From Nonomuraea rubra (GTDB lineage: Bacteria > Actinomycetota > Actinomycetes > Streptosporangiales > Streptosporangiaceae), in NCBI RefSeq assembly GCF_014207985.1, contig NZ_JACHMI010000001.1, positions 9,159,001 to 9,223,000 on the forward strand: a stretch of DNA of 64,000 bases, read 5' to 3'. The translations under genes were made by a program, and so were the position numbers. Shown here piece after piece: positions 8,607 to 16,063 of this stretch. Position 1 is the stretch's first letter. Each line of letters begins with the position of its first letter. A model generated the notes under the pieces. The model did not search any database. It was given only the letters and a program-made list of their open reading frames with translations, and was not told the DNA's origin.

Positions 8607-11366
8607 GTGAGCGGCGCTCCCCGGCTCGGCCTGCGCGGCAGGCGCAGCGAGTGCCAGGCGCTGGATCGGCTGGTCGCCGAGGCCAGGGAGGGCCGCAGCC
8701 AGGTGCTGGTGCTGCGCGGCGAGGCGGGGGTCGGAAAGTCCGCGCTGGTGGACTACCTGATGGCGAACGCCACAGGGTGCCAGACCCTGCGGGCGGCCGG
8801 CGTCGAGTCCGAGATGGAGCTGGCGTTCGCCGGGCTGCACCAGTTGTGCCTGCCGATGATCGGGAAGCTCGATCGGCTGCCCGCCCCGCAGCGGGAGGCC
8901 CTGGCCGTCGCGTTCGGCCTCAGCGCGGGCAGCGTGCCGGACCGTTTCCTGGTCGGCCTGGCGGTGCTCAGCCTGCTGGCCGAGGTGGCGGAGAAGCAGC
9001 CGCTCGTCTGCGTGGTGGACGACGCCCAGTGGCTCGACCAGGTCTCCGCGCAGACGCTGGCCTTCGTCGCGCGCCGGCTGCTCGCCGAGCGGGTGGCGCT
9101 GGTGTTCGCGGTGCGCACCTCGACGGCCGGTCCGGGCGGCGACCAGCTGCGGGGGCTGCCGGAGCTGGCGGTCAGGGGCCTGGGCTACGACGACGCTCGC
9201 GCGCTGCTGGACTCGGTGGTGCCCGGGCGGCTGGACGAGCGGGTCAGGGACCGGATCGTCGCCGAGACCCGCGGCAACCCGCTGGCGCTGCTGGAGCTGC
9301 CCCGGGGGCTGACGGTGGCCGAGCTGGCCGGCGGGTTCGGGCGGCCTGACGCGCGACCTCTGGCGAACAAGATCGAGCAGAGTTTCGTGCGCCGGATCGA
9401 GGAGCTTCCGGGCGCGACGCAACGGCTGCTGCTGGTGGCGGCCGCCGAGCCGGTGGGGGACGTCTCGCTGCTGCGACGGGTGGCCGGGCGGCTCGGGATC
9501 AGCGCGGACGCCGCGGCGGCGGCCGAGAGTGCTGGGCTGATCGAGTTCGGCACGCGGGCGCGATTCCGCCATCCGCTGGTGCGCTCGGCGGCGTACCGGG
9601 CGGCGGACCCCGAGGAACGCCAGGACGTGCACCGTGCGCTGGCCGAGGCGACCGACCCGGACTCCGACCCGGACCGCCGCGCCTGGCATCGCGCCCACGC
9701 GGCGGTCGAGCCCGACGAGGCCGTGGCCGGCGAGCTGGAGCGCTCAGCCGGCCGGGCCCAGGCGCGCGGCGGCCTGGCGGCGGCGGCCGCGTTCCTGAAG
9801 CGCGCGACCGAGCTGACGCCCGATCCCGCCAGGCGCGGAGCGCGGGCGGTGGCCGCCGCGCAGGCCACCTTCGAGGCCGGGGCTCCGGACGTGGCGCTCG
9901 AGCTGCTGTCCGCCGCGGAGATGAGCCCGCTGGGCGAGCTCCATCGCGGGCGGCTGATCCGGCTCCGCGCCCAGATCGTCTTCGCCCGCAGGCGCAGCGG
10001 TGACGCGGCGCCGTTGCTGCTCGACGCGGCCGGACGGCTGGAACGGACCGACGAGGGGCAGGCGCGCGAGGCCTACCTGGAAGCGATCGGCTCGGCGGTG
10101 TTCGCCGGCCGCCTCGGTGAGCCGGGCCTGCTGCGGCGGGTGGCCGAGGCCGCCCGCACCGCGCCGCGCGGCCCGCGGCCGCCGCGGCTCGCGGACGCGC
10201 TGCTCGACGGCCTGGCGACCCGGTTCGCCGACGGTTACGTCGCGGGGGCGCCGCTGCTGAGGCGCGCGTTGCGGGCGTTCCGGCAGGACGCGGGACGCCG
10301 CGGGGACGACATCATGCGCTGGCTCTGGCTGGCCTGGCCCGCCGCCGGCGACATGTACGACGACGAGACCTGGCACGAGCTGGCCGCGCACGCGGTCCGT
10401 ACGGCCCGCGAGGCCGGCGCGCTATACTTCCTGCCCCTGGCCCTGACCTACCGCGCCGCCGTGCACGTGCACGCCGGCGAGTTCGGCGCGGCCTCCACCT
10501 TGATCGAGGAGTCCGACGCGCTGCTGAGGGTGACCGGCAACTCGCACCTCGGTTACGCCTCGCTGCTGCTGCACGCCTGGCGCGGCGCGAACGCCGAGGT
10601 GGTGGGCGTGGTCGACGCCGGCGCCGAGTGGGCGAGCACCTGGAAAGAGGGCCGGGCGATCGGCGTGCGCCCCTACCTGAACGCCGTCGTGTACAACGGT
10701 CTCGGCCGCTTCCACGACGCCCTGGCCGGCGCGGAGGAGGCGTACGCGTTCGACGACCTGGGGGTGTTCGGGTTCTCCCTCGTCGAGCTGGTCGAGGCCG
10801 GAGCCCGCGCCGGAGCCCAGGAGGCGGCGGCGACCGCGCTGCGGCAGCTCGAGGAGCGGACCCTCGCCAGCGGCACCGAGTGGGCGCTCGGCCTGCTGGC
10901 CAGGTCGAGGGCGCTGCTGTCCGGCGGCGCGACCGCCGACCGCCTGTACCGGGAGGCCATCGAGCACCTCCGGCGCAGCCGGGTCGCCGTACACCTCGCC
11001 CGCACCCACCTGGTGTACGGGGAGTGGCTTCGCCACGAGAACCGGCCCGCCGAAGCGCGCGAGCACCTGCAGACCGCCTACGAGCTGTTGAACGGTTTCG
11101 GCGCCAGGGCCTTCGCCGACCGTGCCCGCCGCGAGCTCCTGGCCCTCGGCGAGCCGGTACGCCGTCAGGCGGCCGAGGAGCAGCACGTCCTCACGGCGCA
11201 GGAGGCGCAGATCGCCCGGCTGGCCGCCGGCGGGAAGACGAACTCCGAGATCGGCGCCGAGCTGTTCATCAGCCCGCGTACCGTCGAGTGGCACCTGCGC
11301 AAGGTGTTCACCAAGCTCGACGTGGACTCGCGCAGCAAGCTGCGCGGGATGCTGACCGGCTCCTGA
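8607..11366 (+). CDS. LAL-type LuxR transcriptional regulator (AAA ATPase + LuxR HTH)
   Basis: A 919-residue large ATP-binding LuxR regulator. The N-terminal AAA module has Walker A GEAGVGKSAL (about residue 38) and Walker B-like PLVCVVDDAQWLD (about 132), then a helical/TPR-like middle region. The C-terminal LuxR HTH is complete (LTAQEAQIARLAAGG, SEIGAELFISPRTVEWHL, KVFTKLDV). GTG 8607 is preferred because GGGGTGG lies 5 nt upstream; GTGs at 8598 and 8601 are in frame. Its stop codon lies at the edge of a 28-bp tandem duplication. These regulators usually activate secondary metabolism or sugar pathways; the target here is not evident. Confidence 0.9.
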   Translation: MSGAPRLGLRGRRSECQALDRLVAEAREGRSQVLVLRGEAGVGKSALVDYLMANATGCQTLRAAGVESEMELAFAGLHQLCLPMIGKLDRLPAPQREALAVAFGLSAGSVPDRFLVGLAVLSLLAEVAEKQPLVCVVDDAQWLDQVSAQTLAFVARRLLAERVALVFAVRTSTAGPGGDQLRGLPELAVRGLGYDDARALLDSVVPGRLDERVRDRIVAETRGNPLALLELPRGLTVAELAGGFGRPDARPLANKIEQSFVRRIEELPGATQRLLLVAAAEPVGDVSLLRRVAGRLGISADAAAAAESAGLIEFGTRARFRHPLVRSAAYRAADPEERQDVHRALAEATDPDSDPDRRAWHRAHAAVEPDEAVAGELERSAGRAQARGGLAAAAAFLKRATELTPDPARRGARAVAAAQATFEAGAPDVALELLSAAEMSPLGELHRGRLIRLRAQIVFARRRSGDAAPLLLDAAGRLERTDEGQAREAYLEAIGSAVFAGRLGEPGLLRRVAEAARTAPRGPRPPRLADALLDGLATRFADGYVAGAPLLRRALRAFRQDAGRRGDDIMRWLWLAWPAAGDMYDDETWHELAAHAVRTAREAGALYFLPLALTYRAAVHVHAGEFGAASTLIEESDALLRVTGNSHLGYASLLLHAWRGANAEVVGVVDAGAEWASTWKEGRAIGVRPYLNAVVYNGLGRFHDALAGAEEAYAFDDLGVFGFSLVELVEAGARAGAQEAAATALRQLEERTLASGTEWALGLLARSRALLSGGATADRLYREAIEHLRRSRVAVHLARTHLVYGEWLRHENRPAEAREHLQTAYELLNGFGARAFADRARRELLALGEPVRRQAAEEQHVLTAQEAQIARLAAGGKTNSEIGAELFISPRTVEWHLRKVFTKLDVDSRSKLRGMLTGS

Positions 11367-11426
11367 CGCGGGCTCCGGGCCTACGCGCTCATGACGCGGG
11401 CTCCGGGCCTACGCGCTCATGACGCG
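11364..11426. repeat. 28-bp tandem duplication spanning a convergent gene junction
   Basis: Two perfect 28-bp copies (11364-11391 and 11392-11419) plus the first 7 bases of a third. Copy 1 starts at the LAL stop codon and copy 2 holds the stop codon of the converging glycosyltransferase, so the duplication left both proteins intact. Confidence 0.9.
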
Positions 11427-12059
11427 TCGCATGTCGGCGATGGCGCGCAGCGTCCCGCGCACGGTGCCGGTCACCTTGGAACGTCCCGTCCTGGGCAGGT
11501 AGTCCACCTCGACCTCGGCGATCCGCCACCCGGCCGCGGCGGCACGCAGCACCATCTCCAGCGGGTAGCCGAAGCGGCGGTCGGTCAGCTCCAGCGCCAG
11601 CAGCGCCGAACGCCTGGCGGCCCGCATGGGGCCGAGATCGTGCAGCGGCGCCCCCGTACGGCGGCGCAGGTTCGCGGCGAGGACGGCGTTGCCCAGCCGG
11701 GCGTGCGGCGGCCAGGCGCCCGCGGCCTTCGGGACGCGCCGGCCGAGCACGAGGTCACCGCGCCCGCCGAGCACCGGCGCGGCCACCCGGGGCAGCTGGG
11801 CAGGGTCGAGCGAGGCGTCGGCGTCCATGAAGCAGACCAGCTCGGCCGAGGAGGCCAGCAGCCCGGCGTGGCAGGCGGCGCCGAACCCGCGCCTCGGCTC
11901 GTGGACCACCTCGGCCCCGTGATCGCGGGCGACCTGCGCGGAACGGTCGGTGGAGCCGTTGTCGGCCACGATGGGGCGGTAGCCGTCGGGCATGCGGCCG
12001 AGCACCCAGCCGAGCGCGGCCTCCTCGTTCAGGCACGGCAGGATCACGTCGATCGTCAT
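11409..12059 (-). CDS. Family 2 glycosyltransferase (DPM/DPG synthase-like)
   Basis: A 216-residue GT-A transferase. It starts MTIDVILPCLNEEAALGWVL and has the nucleotide-sugar motif VADNGSTDRS, the metal-binding DADASLD and a C-terminal membrane-proximal amphipathic region but no full transmembrane tail. The group transfers sugars to polyprenyl phosphate or similar acceptors. Its start overlaps the epimerase stop by four bases (ATGA), so the two are co-translated; the divergent trio on the plus strand (membrane transferase, DUF2064, methyltransferase) probably belongs to the same glycan pathway. TAG stop lies within a tandem duplication. Confidence 0.88.
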   Translation of the reverse strand: MTIDVILPCLNEEAALGWVLGRMPDGYRPIVADNGSTDRSAQVARDHGAEVVHEPRRGFGAACHAGLLASSAELVCFMDADASLDPAQLPRVAAPVLGGRGDLVLGRRVPKAAGAWPPHARLGNAVLAANLRRRTGAPLHDLGPMRAARRSALLALELTDRRFGYPLEMVLRAAAAGWRIAEVEVDYLPRTGRSKVTGTVRGTLRAIADMRRVMSA

Positions 12060-13150
12060 GACCCGGCGAACTCCCTCATGCCCGCCTCGAAGCCGACCTC
12101 GGCGCGGAACCCCAGCTCGGCCGCCGCCCGTCCGGGCGAGGCGACGATGTGCCGGACGTCGCCCAGCCGGTACTCGCGCGTGACCAGGGGGCTGGGCCCG
12201 CCCCGCTCCGCGGCCAGCGCGCGGGCCATCTCTCCCACGGTGCGGGGAGTGCCGGAGGCGATGTTCCAGGCCCGCAGCTCGCCCGGCCGGACCGGTGCGG
12301 CCAGGGCGGCAAGGTTCGCCCTGGCCACGTCGCGCACGTGGACGAAGTCGCGGAGCTGGCGGCCGTCCTCGAACACCTTCGGCGCCCTGCCTGCCGCCAG
12401 CTCGGAGCGGAAGATCGCGGCCACGCCCGCGTAGGGGGTGTCGCGGGGCATGCGCGGGCCGTACACGTTGTGGTAGCGCAGCGCCGCCACCCTCCCGCCG
12501 GTCTCCCTGGCCCAGTTGGCGGCCAGGTGCTCCTGCGCGAGCTTGCTCGTGGCGTAGGCGTTGCGTGGGTCGGTGGGGGCGTCCTCCTCGATCTCCGCGC
12601 AGCGCAGGGGCTCGCCGCACCGCGGGCACGCGGGGTCGAACCGGCCCCGCTCCAGGTCGTGCACGGCCCGGGGACCCGGCCTGACCTGGCCATGAATGGC
12701 GCAGGCGTAGCGGCCCTCGCCGTAGACGACCATCGAGGAGGCCAGGACCAGGCGTTCGATCCCGTGCCTTGCCATGGCGGCGAGGAGGACGGCGGTACCG
12801 TACACGTTGACCGAGGCGTAGTCGGGCAGGTCGGCGACGTCCACCCCGAGACCCACCTTGGCGGCCTGGTGCACGACGGCGCCGACGCCCGGCAGCAGCG
12901 TGTCCAGGAGGGCGGCGTCGCGCACGTCCCCGCAGTGCCGCTCCAGGCCGGTCTCGCGCGCGTCGGCGCTGTGGCGCAGGTCCAGGCCCGCGTCGCGCAT
13001 GTCCGCACCGTGCCGCGGGTCCAAGCTCGCGTCACGCACGTCGGCGCTGTGCCGTAGGTCCAGGCCGATGACGTCGAGGCCCGCGGCGCGCAGGGTCTCG
13101 GTCACGTGCCCGCCGATGAAACCGGCCGAGCCGGTGACCATCACTCTCAC
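12056..13150 (-). CDS. NAD-dependent sugar epimerase/dehydratase with a repeat insertion
   Basis: A 364-residue extended SDR enzyme. The Rossmann motif GSAGFIGGHV opens the protein; SSMVVYGEG and the catalytic YATSK follow, then the RYHNVYGPRMP substrate loop typical of UDP/dTDP-glucose 4-epimerase relatives. Two oddities are visible. A CPRCGEPLRC zinc-ribbon-like loop sits before the catalytic tyrosine, which is shared by a known subgroup. Residues 30-81 are a 13-residue repeat in nearly four copies placed between the second and third strands. It heads a two-gene operon with the GT2 enzyme. Confidence 0.9.
   Translation of the reverse strand: MRVMVTGSAGFIGGHVTETLRAAGLDVIGLDLRHSADVRDASLDPRHGADMRDAGLDLRHSADARETGLERHCGDVRDAALLDTLLPGVGAVVHQAAKVGLGVDVADLPDYASVNVYGTAVLLAAMARHGIERLVLASSMVVYGEGRYACAIHGQVRPGPRAVHDLERGRFDPACPRCGEPLRCAEIEEDAPTDPRNAYATSKLAQEHLAANWARETGGRVAALRYHNVYGPRMPRDTPYAGVAAIFRSELAAGRAPKVFEDGRQLRDFVHVRDVARANLAALAAPVRPGELRAWNIASGTPRTVGEMARALAAERGGPSPLVTREYRLGDVRHIVASPGRAAAELGFRAEVGFEAGMREFAGS
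12908..13063 (-). repeat. 39-bp in-frame coding repeat (about four copies)
   Basis: Encodes a 13-residue unit (LDLRHSADVRDAS and variants) at epimerase residues 30-42, 43-55, 56-68 and a diverged 69-81. The unit appears to duplicate a native segment between Rossmann strands (the diverged copy ends in the family-typical GDVRDAA). Confidence 0.8.
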
Positions 13151-13198
13151 GCCGCCGACGGTAACCCTCCGCCCGGGGCGGTCTGAAGCGACGTAAGC

Positions 13199-13222
13199 GG
13201 TCCGTAAGGGTTGTTACGGACC
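13199..13222. promoter_or_regulatory. Perfect 24-bp operator GGTCCGTAA-N6-TTACGGACC
   Basis: A 9-bp perfect inverted repeat with a 6-bp spacer in the 130-bp gap between the divergent epimerase (minus) and membrane glycosyltransferase (plus). A further half-site-like GTAAGCGG lies immediately to the left. The position suits a single regulator controlling both arms of the glycan cluster; no regulator gene is adjacent. Confidence 0.65.
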
Positions 13223-13280
13223 TCGAACGGCGGTGGCCGCGGCGGTCCCGGCCGGGCTCCGGCGTGCGAGGCTGCCGCCT

Positions 13281-14831
13281 GTGAGCCGGTACCAGCTCGC
13301 CGTCGGCGGGATTCTCGCGGCCCTGGCAGCCGTCCTGGTCAGGACGGTGACCGAGCCCTCCGGGCTGGGCTGGTACCTGACGGCGTGGGCGCTGTTCGCG
13401 TCCGCCGTTTGGGTGGCGCGGCGGGTTCCCGAGCGCCGGCTCGGCCCGCTGGTCGTGGCCGGCGGGATCGTGCTGGCCGCGACCGGGCTGGCGGCGCCGC
13501 CGAGCAACAGCACCGACTCCTTCAGGTACGCCTGGGACGGCCGGGTGCAGGCCGCGGGCGTCTCCCCCTACGATCACCCGCCGTCCGCCCTGGAGCTCGC
13601 GGGGCTGCGCGACGGCTGGCTCTTCCCCGCCGATTGCGCCGCCCGCTATCCCCTGCCGGACGGCGGCTGCACGCGGATCAACCGCCCCACGGAGCCGACC
13701 ATCTACCCGCCGGCGGCGCAGGGCTACTTCCTGCTGGTGCACTGGCTGTCGCCGGAGGGTTCGCGGCACAAGGCCCTGCAGGTGGGCGGCTGGGTGATGG
13801 CCGTGCTGGCGCTGGCGGCGCTGTGCCGGGTGGCGGGGGCCCGGCGGGCGGCGTACTGGGCGTGGTGCCCGGCGGTGCCGGTGGAGGCCGTGAACAACGC
13901 GCACGTGGACATGCTGGGCGTGCTGCTGGTGGTGCTGGCCTTCTGCGCCGTCGGCGCCGGCCGGGCCCGGGGGGCGCTGCTCGGCGCCGCCATCGCGGCC
14001 AAGCTGCTGCCGGCGACAGCGCTGCCCGGCGCCCTGTCCGGCGCACTGTCCGGCGCCCTGTCCGGAGGGCTCACGGGCCGACACACGGGCGGGCCGATGG
14101 GCCGACCCGCCGGGCGGCTCACGGGTGGCGGGGTGTGGCGGCGCGTGGCCGTCACCGTGGTGCCCGCCGCGCTCGTGGTGGGGCTGTCCTACCTGCCGTA
14201 CGTCCTGGCCTCGGGCGGCTCCGTGCTGGGCTACCTGCCGGGATACCTCCAGGAGGAGCGCTACGACGGGGGTGGCGGCCGGTACGCGGTCCTGCGGCTG
14301 GTGCTGCCGGACTCGTGGGCCCCGTACGCGGCGGTCGCGGCCCTCGGCCTGATCGCCCTGTTCGTCCTGCGGTACGGCGATCCCGACCGGCCCTGGCGCG
14401 GCGCGCTGCTGGTCAGCGGCTCGCTCCTGCTGCTGTTCACCCCCGGCTACTCCTGGTACGCGCTGCTGGTCGTCGCGCTGGTCGCCATGGACGGCCGGTG
14501 GGAGTGGCTGGGCGTGGCCCTGGCAGGCGCCGTCGCCTACGCCGCCGGCCCCGGCTCGCAGTTCTACGCGGCCGCCGCCCTGGCCGTACTGATCGGCTGG
14601 GCCGCACGCCTGCGCCACCGTGCTGATGGCCGGGCCGCGCGCCCGAGCCACCGTTCTGATGGCCGGGCCGCCTGGCCGCCTTCCGCCCGTATCCCTGTGA
14701 GGACTGAGCACACTGAGCGCCCAGATAGTGATCATCGCGAAGGAACCGTTGCCGGGGCGGGTCAAGACGCGGCTGAGCCCGCCGTACAGCCCGGCCGAGG
14801 CCGCGGCGCTCGCCGAGGCGGCGCTGCGTGA
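13281..14831 (+). CDS. Polytopic membrane glycosyltransferase (GT-C, GT87-like)
   Basis: A 516-residue integral membrane protein with about ten hydrophobic segments. The first periplasmic loop has NSTDSFRYAWDGRV and YDHPP followed by NRPTEPTIYPPAAQ, the acidic-loop pattern of polyprenyl-phosphate-dependent mannosyltransferases. It starts at GTG 13281. Two repeat expansions are visible: a GALSGALSG/TGR-rich loop near residues 250-285 and a HR.DGRAA duplication near residues 445-465. The last 35 residues (from about 14728) are read out of frame over the next gene, so the C-terminus may have been extended by loss of an earlier stop. Confidence 0.82.
   Translation: MSRYQLAVGGILAALAAVLVRTVTEPSGLGWYLTAWALFASAVWVARRVPERRLGPLVVAGGIVLAATGLAAPPSNSTDSFRYAWDGRVQAAGVSPYDHPPSALELAGLRDGWLFPADCAARYPLPDGGCTRINRPTEPTIYPPAAQGYFLLVHWLSPEGSRHKALQVGGWVMAVLALAALCRVAGARRAAYWAWCPAVPVEAVNNAHVDMLGVLLVVLAFCAVGAGRARGALLGAAIAAKLLPATALPGALSGALSGALSGGLTGRHTGGPMGRPAGRLTGGGVWRRVAVTVVPAALVVGLSYLPYVLASGGSVLGYLPGYLQEERYDGGGGRYAVLRLVLPDSWAPYAAVAALGLIALFVLRYGDPDRPWRGALLVSGSLLLLFTPGYSWYALLVVALVAMDGRWEWLGVALAGAVAYAAGPGSQFYAAAALAVLIGWAARLRHRADGRAARPSHRSDGRAAWPPSARIPVRTEHTERPDSDHREGTVAGAGQDAAEPAVQPGRGRGARRGGAA
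14606..14690 (+). repeat. 36-bp duplication in the C-terminal tail of the membrane transferase
   Basis: Two imperfect copies encode HRADGRAARPS and HRSDGRAAWPPS. They precede the region where the frame runs on over the DUF2064 gene. Confidence 0.6.
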
Positions 14832-15342
14832 CAGCGTGCGCGCCGTGGCCGCGACGCCTGCGACCCAGCGGGTGCTCGCCCTGGACGGGTTGCCCGGCCG
14901 CTGGCTGCCACCGGGGTTCGTGGTGGTGCCGCAGCGCGGGGCGGGCCTGGACGAGCGCCTGGCGGCGGCCTTCGCCGACGCCCACCGTCTGCGCCCTGAC
15001 CCCGTCGTGCTGATCGGCATGGACACCCCGCAGGTCACGCCCGCCCTGCTCGGCGAGGCGGGGCGGGCGCTGGAGCGGCACGACGCGGTGTACGGCCCGG
15101 CGGCCGACGGCGGCTTCTGGCTGCTCGGCCTGCGGCGTCCGGACCCGGCGCTGCTGCTGGGGGTGCCGATGTCGCATCCGGAGACCGGCAAGCACCAGCT
15201 CGACCGCCTCGAACGCGCCGGCCTGGACGTGCACCACCTGCCCGAGCTGACGGACGTCGACACCGCCGCCGACGCCGCCGCCGTCGCCGCCGACGCGCCC
15301 TCCTCCCACTTCGCCGCCGCACTGCGGGAGCTGGGCCGGTGA
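14728..15342 (+). CDS. DUF2064 / TIGR04282-type glycosyltransferase
   Basis: A 204-residue nucleotidyl/glycosyl-transferase fold protein related to CofC. MIIAKEPLPGRVKTRL at the start and LIGMDTPQVTPALL in the middle are the family hallmarks; FWLLGLRRPDP and MSHPETGKHQLDRL follow. GTG 14728 is the first standard start after an in-frame TGA; CTG 14713 would add the usual few residues before VIIAK and is possible. It overlaps the membrane transferase by 104 bp and the methyltransferase by 4 bp (GTGA). This family is generally found with class I methyltransferases and GT2 enzymes in glycan clusters, as here. Confidence 0.85.
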   Translation: MIIAKEPLPGRVKTRLSPPYSPAEAAALAEAALRDSVRAVAATPATQRVLALDGLPGRWLPPGFVVVPQRGAGLDERLAAAFADAHRLRPDPVVLIGMDTPQVTPALLGEAGRALERHDAVYGPAADGGFWLLGLRRPDPALLLGVPMSHPETGKHQLDRLERAGLDVHHLPELTDVDTAADAAAVAADAPSSHFAAALRELGR

Positions 15343-15950
15343 TCGGCGAGATCTACGCCGACGCGCTCGCCGGGGAGAGCGTCGAGATCGAGTACGTCGA
15401 CGGCACCCGTGTGCCGCTGGAGGCCGCGCGCTGGTTCGAGCCGATCGACGGCGACGAGGAGTTCCTGAGCCGCTGCGCCAGCCCCACGCTGGACATCGGC
15501 TCCGGTCCCGGGCGACTCACGGTGGCTCTGACCAGGCGCGGGCTCCGTTCGCTCGGCATCGACATCACCCCGCGCGCCGTCGCCCTGACCCGCCGCGCCG
15601 GCGGGTTCGCCCTGCTCAGGGACGTCTTCGAGGACCTCCCCCACAGCGGCCGCTGGGCCACCGCGCTGCTCGCCGACGGCAACATCGGCATCGGCGGCAA
15701 CCCGGCGGCGCTGCTGCACCGGGTCAGGCAGCTCCTCCGGCCGGGCGGCGCCGTGCTGGCCGAGGTCGCGCCGCCCGGGACCCGGAGCCGGGTGGACCGG
15801 CTCCGGCTACGCCGGGGGCCGGTGGCCGGGCCGTGGTTCGGCTGGGCGACCGTCTCGGCGGACGACATCGGGCGCGTCGCGCTGGCCGGGGGGTTCGCGG
15901 CGGCCGGCTGCTGGACGGCACACGACCGCTGGTTCGCACGGCTCTCCTAG
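15339..15950 (+). CDS. Class I SAM-dependent methyltransferase
   Basis: A 203-residue methyltransferase. The SAM-binding motif I is LDIGSGPGRL (about residue 50), followed by LGIDITPRAV (motif for the ribose-binding acidic residue is D) and the post-motif ALLADGNIGIGGNP. The N-terminal YADALAGESVEIEY is typical of the group found with DUF2064 transferases. It is translationally coupled to the DUF2064 gene (GTGA). Acceptor unknown, probably a sugar or lipid-linked intermediate. Confidence 0.85.
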   Translation: MIGEIYADALAGESVEIEYVDGTRVPLEAARWFEPIDGDEEFLSRCASPTLDIGSGPGRLTVALTRRGLRSLGIDITPRAVALTRRAGGFALLRDVFEDLPHSGRWATALLADGNIGIGGNPAALLHRVRQLLRPGGAVLAEVAPPGTRSRVDRLRLRRGPVAGPWFGWATVSADDIGRVALAGGFAAAGCWTAHDRWFARLS

Positions 15951-15953
15951 GAC

Positions 15954-16023
15954 GGGCCGGCGAGGGCTCGACAGGTTCGGTACGTGCAGGGCCGGAGAGG
16001 GCTCGGCAGGGCCCGTACGTGCG
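15954..16023. repeat. 35-bp imperfect tandem repeat in a spacer
   Basis: Two copies (15954-15988, 15989-16023) fill most of the 113-bp spacer between the methyltransferase and the kinase. Each copy ends in a GTACGTGC sequence. Confidence 0.7.
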
Positions 16024-16063
16024 GGATCGCCGTGGAATGGCCGAGCGTGTATCGTCGAGAACC

